NCBI RefSeq assembly: GCF_041200145.1
Contig: NZ_CP165734.1
Span: forward strand, 1,922,001-1,986,000
DNA: 64,000 nt
Source: Bradyrhizobium sp. LLZ17
GTDB taxonomy: Bacteria > Pseudomonadota > Alphaproteobacteria > Rhizobiales > Xanthobacteraceae
Direction: 5' to 3'
The notes under the pieces were generated by a model, which had not been told where the DNA came from, made no database searches, and worked only from the letters and a program-made list of their open reading frames with translations. Shown here in pieces: positions 43,450-52,898 of the stretch. Numbering within the stretch: the first letter of the stretch is position 1; each line of letters opens with the position of its first letter. A program made the position numbers and the translations under genes.

Positions 43450-44223
43450 TTAGGCCGGCACCGGCTCGCCTTCGGCGTGGCGGTGCTTCTCGGGCAGATA
43501 GGCCAGCAGCATTTCGCGCACCAGCGTCGGGCTCTTGGAGTCACGGATCATCAAAATGCCGTCGATGATCAGCGTGCGGTTGGTCTCCTCGTCCAGGAGC
43601 TTGCCGTGCAATTTATCGGCGATCGGGATGCAGAACAGGTTCGCGACCAGCGCGCCGTAGAGCGTTGCGAGCAGCGCGGTCGCCATGAACGGGCCGAGCT
43701 TGGACGGATCGGTCATGTTGGCGAACATCTGCACCATGCCGATCAGCGTGCCGACCATGCCGAAAGCCGGAGCGCAATCGCCGACGGCGCGGTAGATCTT
43801 GCTGCCTTCGTCCAGATGCATCAGGAAATTGTCGCGGTCGCGCTCGAGATTGTCGCGGATGAAATCGAGGTCGTAGCCGTCGGCGACGTAGCGGATGCCC
43901 TTGGCGAGGAACGGCTCGTCGGTCTCGACTTTTTCCAACCCCACCGGGCCCTGCTTGCGGGCGATCTCGGCGATGCGGGCGAGTTCGTCGACCAGATCGT
44001 GCGCAGACAGACGGCTCATCGTGAAGGCGAATTTGGCGCCGAGCGGCAGGCCGTGCATCAGCGCCGAGAGCGGAAAGCGGATCATGGTCGCGGCCGTCGA
44101 GCCACCGAAGATGATGATCATCGCATGCTCGGAGATGAACATGTGAAGATCGCCGCCCAGCAGCATCATCACCGCGATGACGATAATGCCCGCCACGAGG
44201 CCGACGCTCGTCATGATATCCAT
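43450..44223 (-). CDS. motA: Flagellar motor stator protein MotA (PomA-like)
   Basis: 257 residues from ATG 44223, with GGAG 6 nt upstream. Membrane helices near both ends (SVGLVAGIIVIAVMMLLGGD, HAMIIIFGGSTAATMIRFPL, and CAPAFGMVGTLIGMVQMFANM plus ATALLATLYGALVANLFCIP) flank a charged cytoplasmic loop that contacts FliG (AHDLVDELARIAEIARKQGPV). The PAFGMVGTLIGMVQM segment is characteristic of the short PomA/MotP-type MotA. It forms the ion channel with MotB. The pair is monocistronic with motB and has 204 nt of upstream non-coding DNA. Confidence 0.9.
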   Translation of the reverse strand: MDIMTSVGLVAGIIVIAVMMLLGGDLHMFISEHAMIIIFGGSTAATMIRFPLSALMHGLPLGAKFAFTMSRLSAHDLVDELARIAEIARKQGPVGLEKVETDEPFLAKGIRYVADGYDLDFIRDNLERDRDNFLMHLDEGSKIYRAVGDCAPAFGMVGTLIGMVQMFANMTDPSKLGPFMATALLATLYGALVANLFCIPIADKLHGKLLDEETNRTLIIDGILMIRDSKSPTLVREMLLAYLPEKHRHAEGEPVPA

Positions 44224-44427
44224 GGGAGACTCCAACGCGAACGCAACAACGGCCGTCCTGGCCGATGGCGCAGTCCAACCCCGAACCGCATCGAAAACCC
44301 TAGTGGCGCGCGATTAAAGACGCGTAAAGGTTAAGTCCGGACAGTGCGGCACGCCGCCGCTGAACGAGCCGCGATTTGCCGTCAAGCGACAGGAATTTCA
44401 ACGCTTCGCTAACCATAACCGGATGGG

Positions 44428-45250
44428 CTAGGACGACAGGCCGGTCAGCTCCAGGCTGAGCGCGCGCAGGCGCTTGCGCGCGTCCGCGTCGTAGGCCTGC
44501 GGATTGGCGCGCATCTCGTTCATGCCGTTGAAGAACAGGCCGCTCTTGCCCGCGACGTCGTCGCCCTCGACCAGATGCAGGATCGCAGCACCACCCTGTT
44601 CGACGGTCGACATGGGCGTGATGCCGCCGGCCCGCACCATGGTCGTATTCATGTAGGTCGCCGGATGCAGCGCGTTCACCGTGATGCCGGCATCCCTAAG
44701 CTCTTCCGCGAGATCGATGGTGAACATGATCTGCGCGAGCTTGCTCTGGGCATAGGCGCGCGAGCCGCTGTAGCCCTTGGTGATCATGACGTCGTCGAAA
44801 TCGATCGGATGCTGGCCGAGGGACGCAACATTGACGATCCGCGACGGCGCCGCACTCTTGAGCAGCGGCAGCAGCAGACGGGCGAGCAGGAAGCCCGAGA
44901 GATAGTTGACGGCAAAGCGCAGCTCGTGACCGTCGCGGCTCTCCTGCCGCTGCGGCCCGTCGTTCTGCGAGCCGATGCCGGCATTGCTGACGAAGACGTC
45001 GATACGCCGATGATCGCGGATCACGGCTGCGGCGAGCTCGCGCGTGGCTGAAATCGACGACAGATCGGCCTGATAAAACGTCGGCGCGGCGTGGCCGGCC
45101 TTCACGATCGCGTCGATCAGCGTTTGCGCGCGCGGCGTCGCGGCCGTGGATCAGCACGCGCGCGCCCTCGGCGGCAAGACGACTTGCGACATAGCGCCCG
45201 ACACCATCGGTCGAGCCCGTGATCAGCACCGTCTTGCCGCGCATGTCCAT
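44428..45250 (-). pseudogene. Short-chain dehydrogenase/reductase (SDR), single-base frameshift
   Basis: From ATG 45250: MDMRGKTVLITGSTDGVGRYVASRLAAEGARVLIHGRDA, with the cofactor site TGSTDGVG, then nonsense. In the other frame from about 45130: AQTLIDAIVKAGHAAPTFYQADLSS, VSNAGIGSQN (NAG), IVNVASLG, and the catalytic YAQSK (Tyr-x3-Lys). The break is one extra base in the GC-repeat 45126-45134. Removing it gives a 273-codon gene resembling retinol dehydrogenase-like SDRs. Otherwise intact, so probably an assembly error. It ends the set downstream of the RraA-like gene, which starts on the same strand further right. Confidence 0.82.
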
Positions 45251-45265
45251 GGGATCACTCCGTGC

Positions 45266-45985
45266 TCAGTGAATCTCCGCCGAGCGCTTCAGCGCGGCCT
45301 TCAGCTTCTCCAGCGAGAAGTCGGGGCTGCGGGCGATCTCGAGGATCGGCGTCTCGCGGCGGCCGCAAAGCTCGGCCGCCTCCGGCAGTATCGCCGCAAT
45401 GTCGAGCGGGATCACGATGGCGCCATGCTGGTCGGCATGGATCAGGTCGTCCGATTTCACGGTCATGCCGGCAACGCGCACTTCGCCGCCGAAGCTTTCC
45501 GCATGCACCCATGCATGCGACGGGCCGATCGAGCCGGCCAGCGCCTGGAAGCCGGACGCCCATTGCGGGATGTCGCGGATCGAGCCGTCGGTGATGACGC
45601 CGAGGCAACCGAGCGCCTTGTGCACGTTGCTCTGCACCTCGCCCCAGAACGCGCCGTAGCCGACGTCAGGACCGTCGATGTCCTGGATCACCGAGATGCG
45701 CGGGCCGTGGCCGGTGCCGACATATTCGTAATAGTCGATGCGGCGCCTGGACTGCTCGTCCGGTGCAAGCGAGGACTTCAGCACCGAGCGGATCGCAACG
45801 GTGCGCGCATAGCCGACGATCGGCGGCAGACCGGGGAACGGGCAGACCAGCGGCTTGGTGGTGTAGCCGATCAGCCGGCGCTCGGGCGCCACGATCTCCA
45901 TCGCGTTGCAGATCGTCGGCGTATCGTAGCGACCCAGCGCTTCGAGCACGGAAGCAGGCAGCGGCCCGGTTGCGGTATCAGTCAC
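45266..45985 (-). CDS. RraA family protein (HMG/CHA aldolase-like)
   Basis: 239 residues from GTG 45985, chosen because a GGGGGAG lies just upstream; the longer frame to 46033 has no such site. Features: YDTPTICNAMEIVAPERRLIGY, PGLPPIVGYARTVAIRSV, GYGAFWGEVQSNVHKALGCLGVITDGSIRDI (the RraA TDGxxRD block), ADQHGAIVIPLDIAAILPEA. The RraA fold includes RNase E inhibitors and class II 4-hydroxy-4-methyl-2-oxoglutarate aldolases. This one has the extra metal or aldolase Asp/Arg residues, so a metabolic aldolase or decarboxylase is more likely. It is 15 nt before the SDR gene's start, so the two are likely co-expressed. Confidence 0.8.
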   Translation of the reverse strand: MTDTATGPLPASVLEALGRYDTPTICNAMEIVAPERRLIGYTTKPLVCPFPGLPPIVGYARTVAIRSVLKSSLAPDEQSRRRIDYYEYVGTGHGPRISVIQDIDGPDVGYGAFWGEVQSNVHKALGCLGVITDGSIRDIPQWASGFQALAGSIGPSHAWVHAESFGGEVRVAGMTVKSDDLIHADQHGAIVIPLDIAAILPEAAELCGRRETPILEIARSPDFSLEKLKAALKRSAEIH

Positions 45986-46106
45986 GGCATTCTCCCCCAG
46001 GTTGGCGGCTGATTGACGCGGTGCCGCCGGCACAGGGCGATATAGCCGAGATCGGGCCTCAACCCAACTCAGGAAGCTCTCATGGCAGATATCCGCGATC
46101 TGCCGT

Positions 46107-46985
46107 TCAGTGCAGCCGATCGGGCCGGTCGTCGCGCGGCGGCTCCGACAGGTTGGCCAGCGTCGGCGCCGAAGGCGGCGACGAGACCTCGCCCGCCACG
46201 GGCGCGGCGGCTTCCATCGCGCGCGCCTGGTCGCGATAGGATTTATAGCCGAGCGGCAGGGCGAGCAGATACAGCACCGTTCCGATCGTCAGCACCTGCC
46301 AGGGATAAGCGATCACAAGCGCGATGAAGACGACCACCGCGACGAACGCCGGCAGCACCAGTTCGGGCGGCACGCGCATGCGCTTGGTCTTGCCGGAGAA
46401 CACCGGCAGGCGCGACACCATCAGGAAGGCGATCAGCAGCGTGTAGGCGGCCGTCAGCGCCGCGGGCCAGCGGCCCAGATCGAGGAACGCGACATAGATC
46501 GGCAGCAGCACCGTGATCGCGCCGGCCGGCGCCGGCACGCCGGTGAAGAAATTGGCGGCGAAGGCCGGCTTGTTCGGATCGTCCATGGTGGCGTTGAAGC
46601 GCGCGAGCCGCAGGCCCCCGGAGATCGCAAACACCATCGCCGCGATCCAGCCGGCATTGCCGAGCTCGTGCAGCTGCCAGAAATACAGCATCAAGCCGGG
46701 CGCCACGCCGAAATTGACGAAGTCGGCGAGGCTGTCGAGCTCGGCGCCGAATTTGGACTGGCCCTTGATCATGCGGGCGACGCGGCCGTCGATGCCGTCG
46801 AGCGCGGCTGCAAACACGATGGCGTAGACGGCGAGCGTCATCCGCCCTTCGATCGACAGCCGGATCGCCGTCAGCCCGGCGCAGATCGCCAGCAGCGTGA
46901 TGACGTTGGGCACCAGCATCCGCACCGGGATCGGGCGGAACCGCCGGCGGCGCACGTCTGGATCTTTGAAGTCGTAGGGCGTCAT
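46107..46985 (-). CDS. pssA: CDP-diacylglycerol-serine O-phosphatidyltransferase
   Basis: 292 residues. CDP-alcohol phosphotransferase signature DGRVARMIKGQSKFGAELDSLAD (DG-x2-AR-x8-G-x3-D-x3-D) lies in the N-terminal half. Several membrane helices surround it (VPNVITLLAICAGLTAIRL, WIAAMVFAISGGLRLARF, TAAYTLLIAFLMVSRLPVFSG, FVAVVVFIALVIAYPWQVL). It converts CDP-diacylglycerol and serine to phosphatidylserine in the inner membrane. psd, the next step, is immediately upstream (87-nt gap), so both enzymes of phosphatidylethanolamine synthesis form a unit. The C-terminal tail (about residue 265 on) is low-complexity. Confidence 0.92.
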   Translation of the reverse strand: MTPYDFKDPDVRRRRFRPIPVRMLVPNVITLLAICAGLTAIRLSIEGRMTLAVYAIVFAAALDGIDGRVARMIKGQSKFGAELDSLADFVNFGVAPGLMLYFWQLHELGNAGWIAAMVFAISGGLRLARFNATMDDPNKPAFAANFFTGVPAPAGAITVLLPIYVAFLDLGRWPAALTAAYTLLIAFLMVSRLPVFSGKTKRMRVPPELVLPAFVAVVVFIALVIAYPWQVLTIGTVLYLLALPLGYKSYRDQARAMEAAAPVAGEVSSPPSAPTLANLSEPPRDDRPDRLH

Positions 46986-47072
46986 GGCTCGTCCTCACGT
47001 TAGGACGAGATATAGCAAGCCACGCTCCCCTCCGCCATTGCGGCGGAAGACCCCCGGCCTGGGCCCCAATGG

Positions 47073-47771
47073 TTAATTGGCGCGATAGGCGCGGGCCGTA
47101 TCATCCGAAACGAGGTCGGCCAGGATAGTTTCGCCGGCAATCGCGGTCTGCCCTTCGGAGACCAGCGCCTTGGTGCCGAGCGGCAGATAAACATCAAGCC
47201 GTGAGCCGAAGCGGATCAGGCCGAACCGCTCGCCGGCGCCGAGCGCCTGCCCTTCCCGGACGAAGCAGACGATGCGTTTGGCCACGAGGCCCGCGATCTG
47301 GATCACGCCGATGCGGCCTTGCGGCGTCGAGATGACCAGCGAATTGCGCTCATTGTCCTCGCTCGCCTTGTCGAGCTCGGCATTGATGAAGAGGCCCGGC
47401 CGGTAGGCTATGCGGTCCACCCTGCCCGCCACCGGGCTGCGGTTCACATGGCAGTTGAACACGCTCATGAAGACCGAGATGCGCGGCAGCGGCCGGTCGC
47501 CGAGCCCGAGCTCGGCAGGCGGCAGCGCCATTGTGATCATGGAAACGCGGCCGTCGGCCGGCGACACCACGAGCCCATCCCGTACCGGCGTGACGCGCAC
47601 GGGATCACGGAAGAATAGCGCGCACCAGACCGTGAGAATGGTGCCGATCCACCCGAGCGGCGACCACAGCCAGAACAGGACGAGGCTTGCCAGCGCAAAG
47701 CCGCCGATGAAGGGATAGCCCTCCTTGTGGATCGGCGGGATCTGCCGCTGGACGGAATCGAGAATGGACAT
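47073..47771 (-). CDS. psd: Phosphatidylserine decarboxylase, short (PSD-A) form
   Basis: 232 residues from ATG 47771. An N-terminal membrane helix ([31 protein letters not shown]) is followed by the PSD core: [63 protein letters not shown] and [11 protein letters not shown]. The self-cleavage site is the FGS motif (Gly-Ser), whose serine becomes the pyruvoyl group in this short bacterial class. It turns phosphatidylserine into phosphatidylethanolamine. It is upstream of pssA on the same strand. Confidence 0.93.
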   Translation of the reverse strand: MSILDSVQRQIPPIHKEGYPFIGGFALASLVLFWLWSPLGWIGTILTVWCALFFRDPVRVTPVRDGLVVSPADGRVSMITMALPPAELGLGDRPLPRISVFMSVFNCHVNRSPVAGRVDRIAYRPGLFINAELDKASEDNERNSLVISTPQGRIGVIQIAGLVAKRIVCFVREGQALGAGERFGLIRFGSRLDVYLPLGTKALVSEGQTAIAGETILADLVSDDTARAYRAN

Positions 47772-47855
47772 CGCTATCTGCCGCAAAAAGGGGTGATGGC
47801 GCGGGTGGTCTCGCGCACGGGGTTGTTTAGGCCAGAGTTGGGACCGGAGACAAGC

Positions 47856-49811
47856 TCACTCCGCGGCGACCGGCGTCGTGAGGACGTCCTCGACCGGCGG
47901 CGGCTCCCGGTTCGGCGCCTCGCTGGTGTCGGCCATCTTGGCCAGTTTCTCGCGTGCGGCCTCGGCCTCGCGCTGCCTGTTCCACATGCTGGCATAGAGG
48001 CCACCCTGCGCCAGCAGCTGGGCATGCGTGCCGCGCTCGGCGATGCGGCCCTGGTCCAGCACGATGATCTCGTCGGCGCCGACGATGGTGGAGAGCCGGT
48101 GTGCGATCACCAGCGAGGTGCGGTTCTTGGCGACGCGGTCGAGCGCACCCTGGATCTCGTGCTCGGTGTGGGTGTCGAGCGCCGAGGTCGCCTCGTCCAG
48201 CACCAGGATCGGCGGCGCCTTCAGCACGGTCCGCGCGATCGCGACGCGCTGCTTCTCGCCGCCGGACAATTTCAGGCCGCGCTCGCCGACCTGGGTCTCA
48301 TAACCCTTCGGCGCCATGCGGATGAAACGGTCGATCTGCGCCAGCTGCGCCGCCTCTTCGACCGCGGGATCGTCAGCGTCCCAGCGGCCGTAGCGGATGT
48401 TGTAGCGGATGGTGTCGTTGAACAGCACGGTGTCCTGCGGCACCATGCCGATCGAGGCGCGCAGCGAAGCCTGCGTAACGTCGCGGATGTCCTGGCCGTC
48501 GATCAGGATCTTGCCGCCCGAGATATCGTAGAGCCGGAACAGCAGCCGCGAGATAGTCGACTTGCCGGCTCCGGACGGGCCGACGATCGCGACCGTCTTG
48601 CCGGCCGGCACCTCGAAGCTGATGCCTTTGAGGATCGGTCGCGCCGGCTCATAGGCAAAGCGCACGTCCTCGAAACGCAAATTTCCCGCGGAGACCACCA
48701 GCGGCTTTGCGCCGGGCGCGTCCTTGATCTCGGCCTCACGGCCGAGCACGTTGAACATCTTCTCGATGTCGATGATCGCCTGCTTGATCTCGCGATAAAC
48801 CATGCCCATGAAGTTCAGCGGCTGGTAGAGCTGGATCATCATGGCATTGACCAGCACGAAATCGCCGACCGTGTTGGTGCCGTTGCGCACGCCGATCGCG
48901 CACATCAGCATGGTCGCGGTCAGGCCCAGCGTGAAGATGACGGCTTGCCCGGTGTTAAGCACGGCGAGCGAGGTATAGGCCTGCACGCTCGCCTCCTCGT
49001 AGCGCGCGACCGAGCGGTCGTAACGCTGCGCCTCGCGTGCCTCGGCGCTGAAATATTTCACGGTCTCGTAGTTGAGCAGGGAGTCGATCGCCTTGGTGTT
49101 CGCCTCGGTGTCCGAATCGTTCATCTTGCGGCGAATGCCGATCCGCCACTCGGTCGCGACATAGGTGTAGTACATATAGACGGCGACGGTGATCAGCGTC
49201 GCCACCACGTAGCGCCAGTCGAACTGCCATAGCAGCACCGCCAGCAGCAACGAGACCTCGACGATAGTCGGGATCAGCTGGAGAATCACCATACGCACGA
49301 TGACTTCGATGCCGGAGCGGCCGCGCTCGAGCACGCGCGTCAGGCCGCCGGTCTTGCGCTCCAGGTGAAAGCGCAGCGAGAGCTCGTGCATGTGGATGAA
49401 AGTGATGGTGGCGAGCTTGCGGACCGCGTGCATGGCGACGCGCGCAAAGATGCCGTCGCGCCACTGCGTCAGCACCGCCATCAGGATGCGCGTCACGCCG
49501 TAGCTCGCCGTCAGCAGCAGCGGCGATGCGATCACCCAGAGGTGCCAGTTGTCAGGCTGCACCGGCGCGGTGTTGGCGCCGGTCAGCGCGTCCGTCGCCC
49601 ATTTGAAGCTGAAGGGAACCGTCAGCGTGATCAGCTTGGCCGCGAGCAGCAGCACCATCGACCAGACCACGCGCATCTTCAGGTCGAAGCGGTCGCCGGG
49701 CCAGATATAGGGCCACAAATGCGCCAGCGTGCCCATCAACGTGGCCCGCTCCAGCGCTCCGCCGGCAGGATCAGGAACGTCGGCGCCGCCGAGCGATTGA
49801 AGTTGGTCCAT
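47856..49811 (-). CDS. ABC transporter of the mitochondria Atm1/HMT1 type
   Basis: 651 residues from ATG 49811, a half-transporter with one membrane domain (about 1-350) and one ATPase domain. Membrane part: LKMRVVWSMVLLLAAKLITL, FIHMHELSLRFHLERKTGG (the Atm1 glutathione-pocket-type helix), LNYETVKYFSAEAREAQRY, MIQLYQPLNFMGMVYREIKQA. ATPase part: Walker A AIVGPSGAGKST, Q-loop, signature LSGGEKQRVAIART, Walker B PILVLDEATSALD. Members export glutathione-linked or iron-sulfur precursor compounds or heavy metals. It is a homodimer in the inner membrane. It lies on the psd-pssA strand but separated from psd by 84 nt. Confidence 0.9.
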   Translation of the reverse strand: MDQLQSLGGADVPDPAGGALERATLMGTLAHLWPYIWPGDRFDLKMRVVWSMVLLLAAKLITLTVPFSFKWATDALTGANTAPVQPDNWHLWVIASPLLLTASYGVTRILMAVLTQWRDGIFARVAMHAVRKLATITFIHMHELSLRFHLERKTGGLTRVLERGRSGIEVIVRMVILQLIPTIVEVSLLLAVLLWQFDWRYVVATLITVAVYMYYTYVATEWRIGIRRKMNDSDTEANTKAIDSLLNYETVKYFSAEAREAQRYDRSVARYEEASVQAYTSLAVLNTGQAVIFTLGLTATMLMCAIGVRNGTNTVGDFVLVNAMMIQLYQPLNFMGMVYREIKQAIIDIEKMFNVLGREAEIKDAPGAKPLVVSAGNLRFEDVRFAYEPARPILKGISFEVPAGKTVAIVGPSGAGKSTISRLLFRLYDISGGKILIDGQDIRDVTQASLRASIGMVPQDTVLFNDTIRYNIRYGRWDADDPAVEEAAQLAQIDRFIRMAPKGYETQVGERGLKLSGGEKQRVAIARTVLKAPPILVLDEATSALDTHTEHEIQGALDRVAKNRTSLVIAHRLSTIVGADEIIVLDQGRIAERGTHAQLLAQGGLYASMWNRQREAEAAREKLAKMADTSEAPNREPPPVEDVLTTPVAAE

Positions 49812-50003
49812 CAAGAAGCCTGAAGGCCCGCCGGATGCGGGCAGCGTTGCGATTTGCGATTTTCGTCCGACATATAGAGACTTCCAGATGCCAGTGCACC
49901 CCGCCAGATGGCGAATCTTCGATTGTTTGTCGCCATTTACCGGTAGATTTCCGGTGGGCCCGAATCACCGATTGGGCTTGACGCATCTTCGCTGCAATGC
50001 ATC

Positions 50004-50618
50004 ATGGCACCAATGAGCACGATCAAAACCGTCTGTGTCTATTGCGGCTCCGGCCCCGGAACCAATCCCCACTTCACCGAAGGCGCCAAGGCGTTCGGCA
50101 AGGCGCTCGCCGAGAACAACATCCGCCTGGTCTATGGCGGCGGCTCGCTCGGCCTGATGGGCTCGGTTGCGACCTCCGTGCTCGACCACGGCGGCACCGT
50201 CACCGGCATCATTCCCGAATTCCTGCGGAAGCGCGAGAACGCGCTGACCAGGGTGCAGGAGATGATCGTCACGCCCGACATGCACGAGCGCAAGCGGCTG
50301 ATGTTCGAGCGCTCCGACGCCTTCGTGGCGCTGCCGGGCGGCGTCGGCACGCTGGAGGAGCTGGTCGAGCAGTTGACCTGGAAGCAGCTCGGGCGCCACG
50401 CCAAGCCGGTGCTGCTCGCCAATATCGACAATTTCTGGGAGCCGCTGTTCTCCCTGCTGTCGCATATGCGCCAGACCGAGTTTATCCGCGCCGGTCTGTC
50501 CGTCGACATCATCAAAGCCGATCGGATCGAGGAGATATTGCCGAAGCTGAAAGCCGCGGCGACACAGATCGCCGAGTCGGAAAAGCAGATGGCCCCCGAA
50601 GTGGCGCGCAGGCTCTAA
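50004..50618 (+). CDS. LOG family protein (TIGR00730, nucleoside-monophosphate hydrolase)
   Basis: 204 residues from ATG 50004 (another ATG lies at 50013). Signature blocks: VCVYCGSGPGTNPHF, LVYGGGSLGLMGSVATSVLDHGG, VTPDMHERKRLMFERSDAFVALPGGVGTLEELVEQLTWKQLG with the catalytic PGGxGTxxE. It resembles cytokinin-activating LOG phosphoribohydrolases, which release bases such as adenine derivatives from nucleoside 5'-monophosphates. In bacteria the usual role may be AMP nucleosidase-like or unclear. For a plant-associated organism cytokinin release is possible but not shown. Confidence 0.9.
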   Translation: MAPMSTIKTVCVYCGSGPGTNPHFTEGAKAFGKALAENNIRLVYGGGSLGLMGSVATSVLDHGGTVTGIIPEFLRKRENALTRVQEMIVTPDMHERKRLMFERSDAFVALPGGVGTLEELVEQLTWKQLGRHAKPVLLANIDNFWEPLFSLLSHMRQTEFIRAGLSVDIIKADRIEEILPKLKAAATQIAESEKQMAPEVARRL

Positions 50619-50654
50619 GGATTGGCTGATTCGATATAGCCGCGGGCTCGGTCA

Positions 50655-50768
50655 CCTCTCCCGCTTGCGGGAGAGGTCGCCGCGCAGCGGCGGGTGAGGG
50701 TTCTCTCCTCGTTGGAATCTCTTTGCAGAGACACCCTCTCCCCAGCCCTCTCCCGCAAGCGGGAGAGG
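50655..50768. repeat. Intergenic hairpin repeat (CCTCTCCCGCTTGCGGGAGAGG type)
   Basis: A 22-nt palindrome at 50655-50676 and its inverse form CCTCTCCCGCAAGCGGGAGAGG at 50747-50768 flank a spacer. This is a known type of rhizobial interspersed element. It lies between the convergent LOG and glyoxalase-fold genes and may end both transcripts. Confidence 0.85.
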
Positions 50769-50815
50769 GAGCGCACCTCCTTCGCGTTCGATAGTTAGCA
50801 ATTGATCGTCACGCT

Positions 50816-51193
50816 CTACTCTGCCGGAAACGTCACCGCCTCGATGCGGTTGCCGTCGGGATCGACGACGAAGGCCGCGTAGTAGCGCACGCGGTCGTGC
50901 GGACGGATGCCCGGGGCACCATCCGATGCACCGCCGGCCGCAAGCGCCGCGGCGTGAAACGCATCGACTTCGCCCGTCGTCCTCGCCCGCAGGCAAATGT
51001 GCACGCCGCTCTCCGGCAGCACCCGCGGCATGCCCTCGCGCAGATTGACCCAGAATTCCGGATAAGCCTTGCCGAACCCGACCGTGCGCGGCCGCGTGAC
51101 CAGACGCGTGAGGCCGAGCGCGGCGAGGATTACTTCGTAGAATTTCGCGGAGCGATCGAGCTCGCTGACGCCGACGGAGATGTGATCGATCAT
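50816..51193 (-). CDS. Glyoxalase/VOC family protein
   Basis: 125 residues. One vicinal oxygen chelate domain: IDHISVGVSELDRSAKFYEVIL, LGLTRLVTRPRTVGFGKAYPEFW, GVHICLRARTTGEVDAFHAAALAAGG and FVVDPDGNRIEAVTFP (the DPDGNRIE metal-ligand end). It may act as a homodimeric lactoylglutathione lyase-like or resistance-type enzyme. The substrate cannot be read from sequence. It is alone, with palindromic elements on both sides (50655-50768 and 51211-51288). Confidence 0.85.
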   Translation of the reverse strand: MIDHISVGVSELDRSAKFYEVILAALGLTRLVTRPRTVGFGKAYPEFWVNLREGMPRVLPESGVHICLRARTTGEVDAFHAAALAAGGASDGAPGIRPHDRVRYYAAFVVDPDGNRIEAVTFPAE

Positions 51194-51210
51194 TGGCTGT
51201 CCCTCACGCA

Positions 51211-51288
51211 GTCATTCCGGGGCACGCAAAGCGTGAACCCGGAATCTCGAGATTCCGGGTTCGGTCCTGCGGACCGCCCCGGAATGAC
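51211..51288. repeat. Intergenic palindromic repeat (GTCATTCCGGGG...CCCCGGAATGAC type)
   Basis: The outer ends GTCATTCCGGGGC and GCCCCGGAATGAC are inverses, and a strong inner hairpin CCCGGAATCTCGAGATTCCGGG lies in the middle. It lies between the glyoxalase-fold gene and the cimA stop. Confidence 0.85.
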
Positions 51289-51299
51289 AAGGCAAAGCC

Positions 51300-52898
51300 C
51301 TACGCCGGCGCGCCCGACTTCACCAACTTGTAGATCACCGAATCCATCAGCGCCTGGAACGAGGCGTCGATGATGTTGGGCGAGACGCCGACCGTGGTCC
51401 AGCTATCGCCGTTCTCGTCCTCGCTCTCGATCAGCACGCGCGTGACCGCGCCGGTGCCGCCGTTGAGGATACGCACGCGATAGTCGATCAGCCTCAGGCC
51501 TTCGATGTATTTCTGGTACTTGCCGAGATCCTTGCGGAGCGCAACATCGAGCGCGTTGACGGGGCCGTTGCCTTCGGCGGCCGAGATCAAATGCTCGCCG
51601 GCGACGTCGACCTTGACCACGGCGAGCGCCACGGTGACGCGTTCGCCGAGCGCATTGTAGCGCTGCTCGACATTGACGTCGAACTGCTCGACCTCGAAAT
51701 ATTGCGGCACCTTACCGAGCGTGCGGCGCGCCAGCAGATCGAACGAGGCATTGGCGGACTCATAGGCGTAGCCCGCCGCTTCGCGCTCCTTCAATTCCTC
51801 CACCAGCCGCGTCAGCTTCGGATCGCTCTTCTCGTAGGCGATGCCGGCGCGGTCGAGCTCGGCGATGACATTGGAGCGGCCGGCCTGGTCGGACACCAGA
51901 ACCTTGCGGTGATTGCCGACCAGTTCCGGCAACACATGCTCATAGGTGTGCGGATCCTTCATCACGGCGGACGCGTGAATGCCGGTCTTGGTGACGAAGG
52001 CGCTCTCGCCGACATAGGCCGCATGCCGGTTCGGCACGCGGTTGAGCATGTCGTCGAGCGTGCGCGAGACCTTGACCAGGGTCGCGAGCTTCTCCGGCGT
52101 GACGCTGATCTCGAAGGCGTCGGCAAATTCCTTCTTCAGCTTCAAGGTCGGGATCAGCGAACACAGATTGGCGTTGCCGCAGCGTTCGCCAAGGCCGTTC
52201 AGCGTCCCCTGGATCTGCCGCGCGCCGGCACGCACCGCCGCGAGCGAATTCGCCACCGCCTGCTCGGTGTCGTTATGGGCGTGGATGCCGAGATGATCGC
52301 CGGGAATATGTTTCGTCACTTCGGTAACGATGGCCTCGATCTCATTCGGCATGGTGCCGCCATTGGTGTCGCACAGCACCACCCAGCGCGCGCCGGCCTC
52401 GTAGGCGGCTTTCGCGCAGGCGAGCGCAAAACTCGAATCCTCCTTGTAGCCGTCGAAGAAGTGCTCGCAATCGAGCATGACTTCGCGGCCGGCCGCTTTC
52501 GCAGCCGTCACGCTGTCGCGGATCGAAGCGAGGTTGTCCTCTTTCGTCGTCTCCAGTGCGACGCGCACCTGATAGGCGGAAGACTTCGCCACGAAGCAGA
52601 TCGCATCGGCCTTGGCGTCCAGCAGCCCGGCAACCCCGGGATCGTTGGAGACCGAGCGCCCCGCTCGCCGTGTCATGCCGAAGGCGGTAAAGCGCGCATG
52701 GTTCAGCTTCGGCCTGGTGCCGAAAAATTCCGTGTCGGTCGGGTTGGCGCCGGGATAGCCGCCCTCGACATAGTCGATGCCGAGCTCGTCGAGCATCGCG
52801 GCGATGATCTGCTTGTCGGCCAGCGTGAAATCGACGCCGTTGGTCTGCGCGCCGTCGCGCAGCGTGGTGTCGAAGAGATAAAGACGCTCTCTGCTCAT
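51300..52898 (-). CDS. cimA: (R)-citramalate synthase
   Basis: 532 residues from ATG 52898 (MSRERLYLFDTTLRDGAQTNG); the longer frame is not used because the ATG overlaps the upstream GNAT stop by 4 nt. HMGL-like TIM-barrel features: LYLFDTTLRDGAQTNGVDF, VLCDTNGGTMPNEI, LGIHAHNDTEQAVANSL, GTLNGLGERCGNANLCSLIP, and a C-terminal LeuA-type regulatory domain (AEGNGPVNALDVALRKDL, RVLIESEDENGDSWTTVGVSPNIIDASFQAL). It condenses pyruvate with acetyl-CoA toward 2-oxobutyrate and isoleucine. The GAQTNG wording and the second domain favour citramalate over isopropylmalate synthase. Confidence 0.9.
   Translation of the reverse strand: MSRERLYLFDTTLRDGAQTNGVDFTLADKQIIAAMLDELGIDYVEGGYPGANPTDTEFFGTRPKLNHARFTAFGMTRRAGRSVSNDPGVAGLLDAKADAICFVAKSSAYQVRVALETTKEDNLASIRDSVTAAKAAGREVMLDCEHFFDGYKEDSSFALACAKAAYEAGARWVVLCDTNGGTMPNEIEAIVTEVTKHIPGDHLGIHAHNDTEQAVANSLAAVRAGARQIQGTLNGLGERCGNANLCSLIPTLKLKKEFADAFEISVTPEKLATLVKVSRTLDDMLNRVPNRHAAYVGESAFVTKTGIHASAVMKDPHTYEHVLPELVGNHRKVLVSDQAGRSNVIAELDRAGIAYEKSDPKLTRLVEELKEREAAGYAYESANASFDLLARRTLGKVPQYFEVEQFDVNVEQRYNALGERVTVALAVVKVDVAGEHLISAAEGNGPVNALDVALRKDLGKYQKYIEGLRLIDYRVRILNGGTGAVTRVLIESEDENGDSWTTVGVSPNIIDASFQALMDSVIYKLVKSGAPA

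Noticed and set aside
47727..49232. Plus-strand open frame (501 aa) opposite the Atm1-type ABC exporter
   Set aside because: Antisense shadow; the minus strand has complete Walker and signature motifs.
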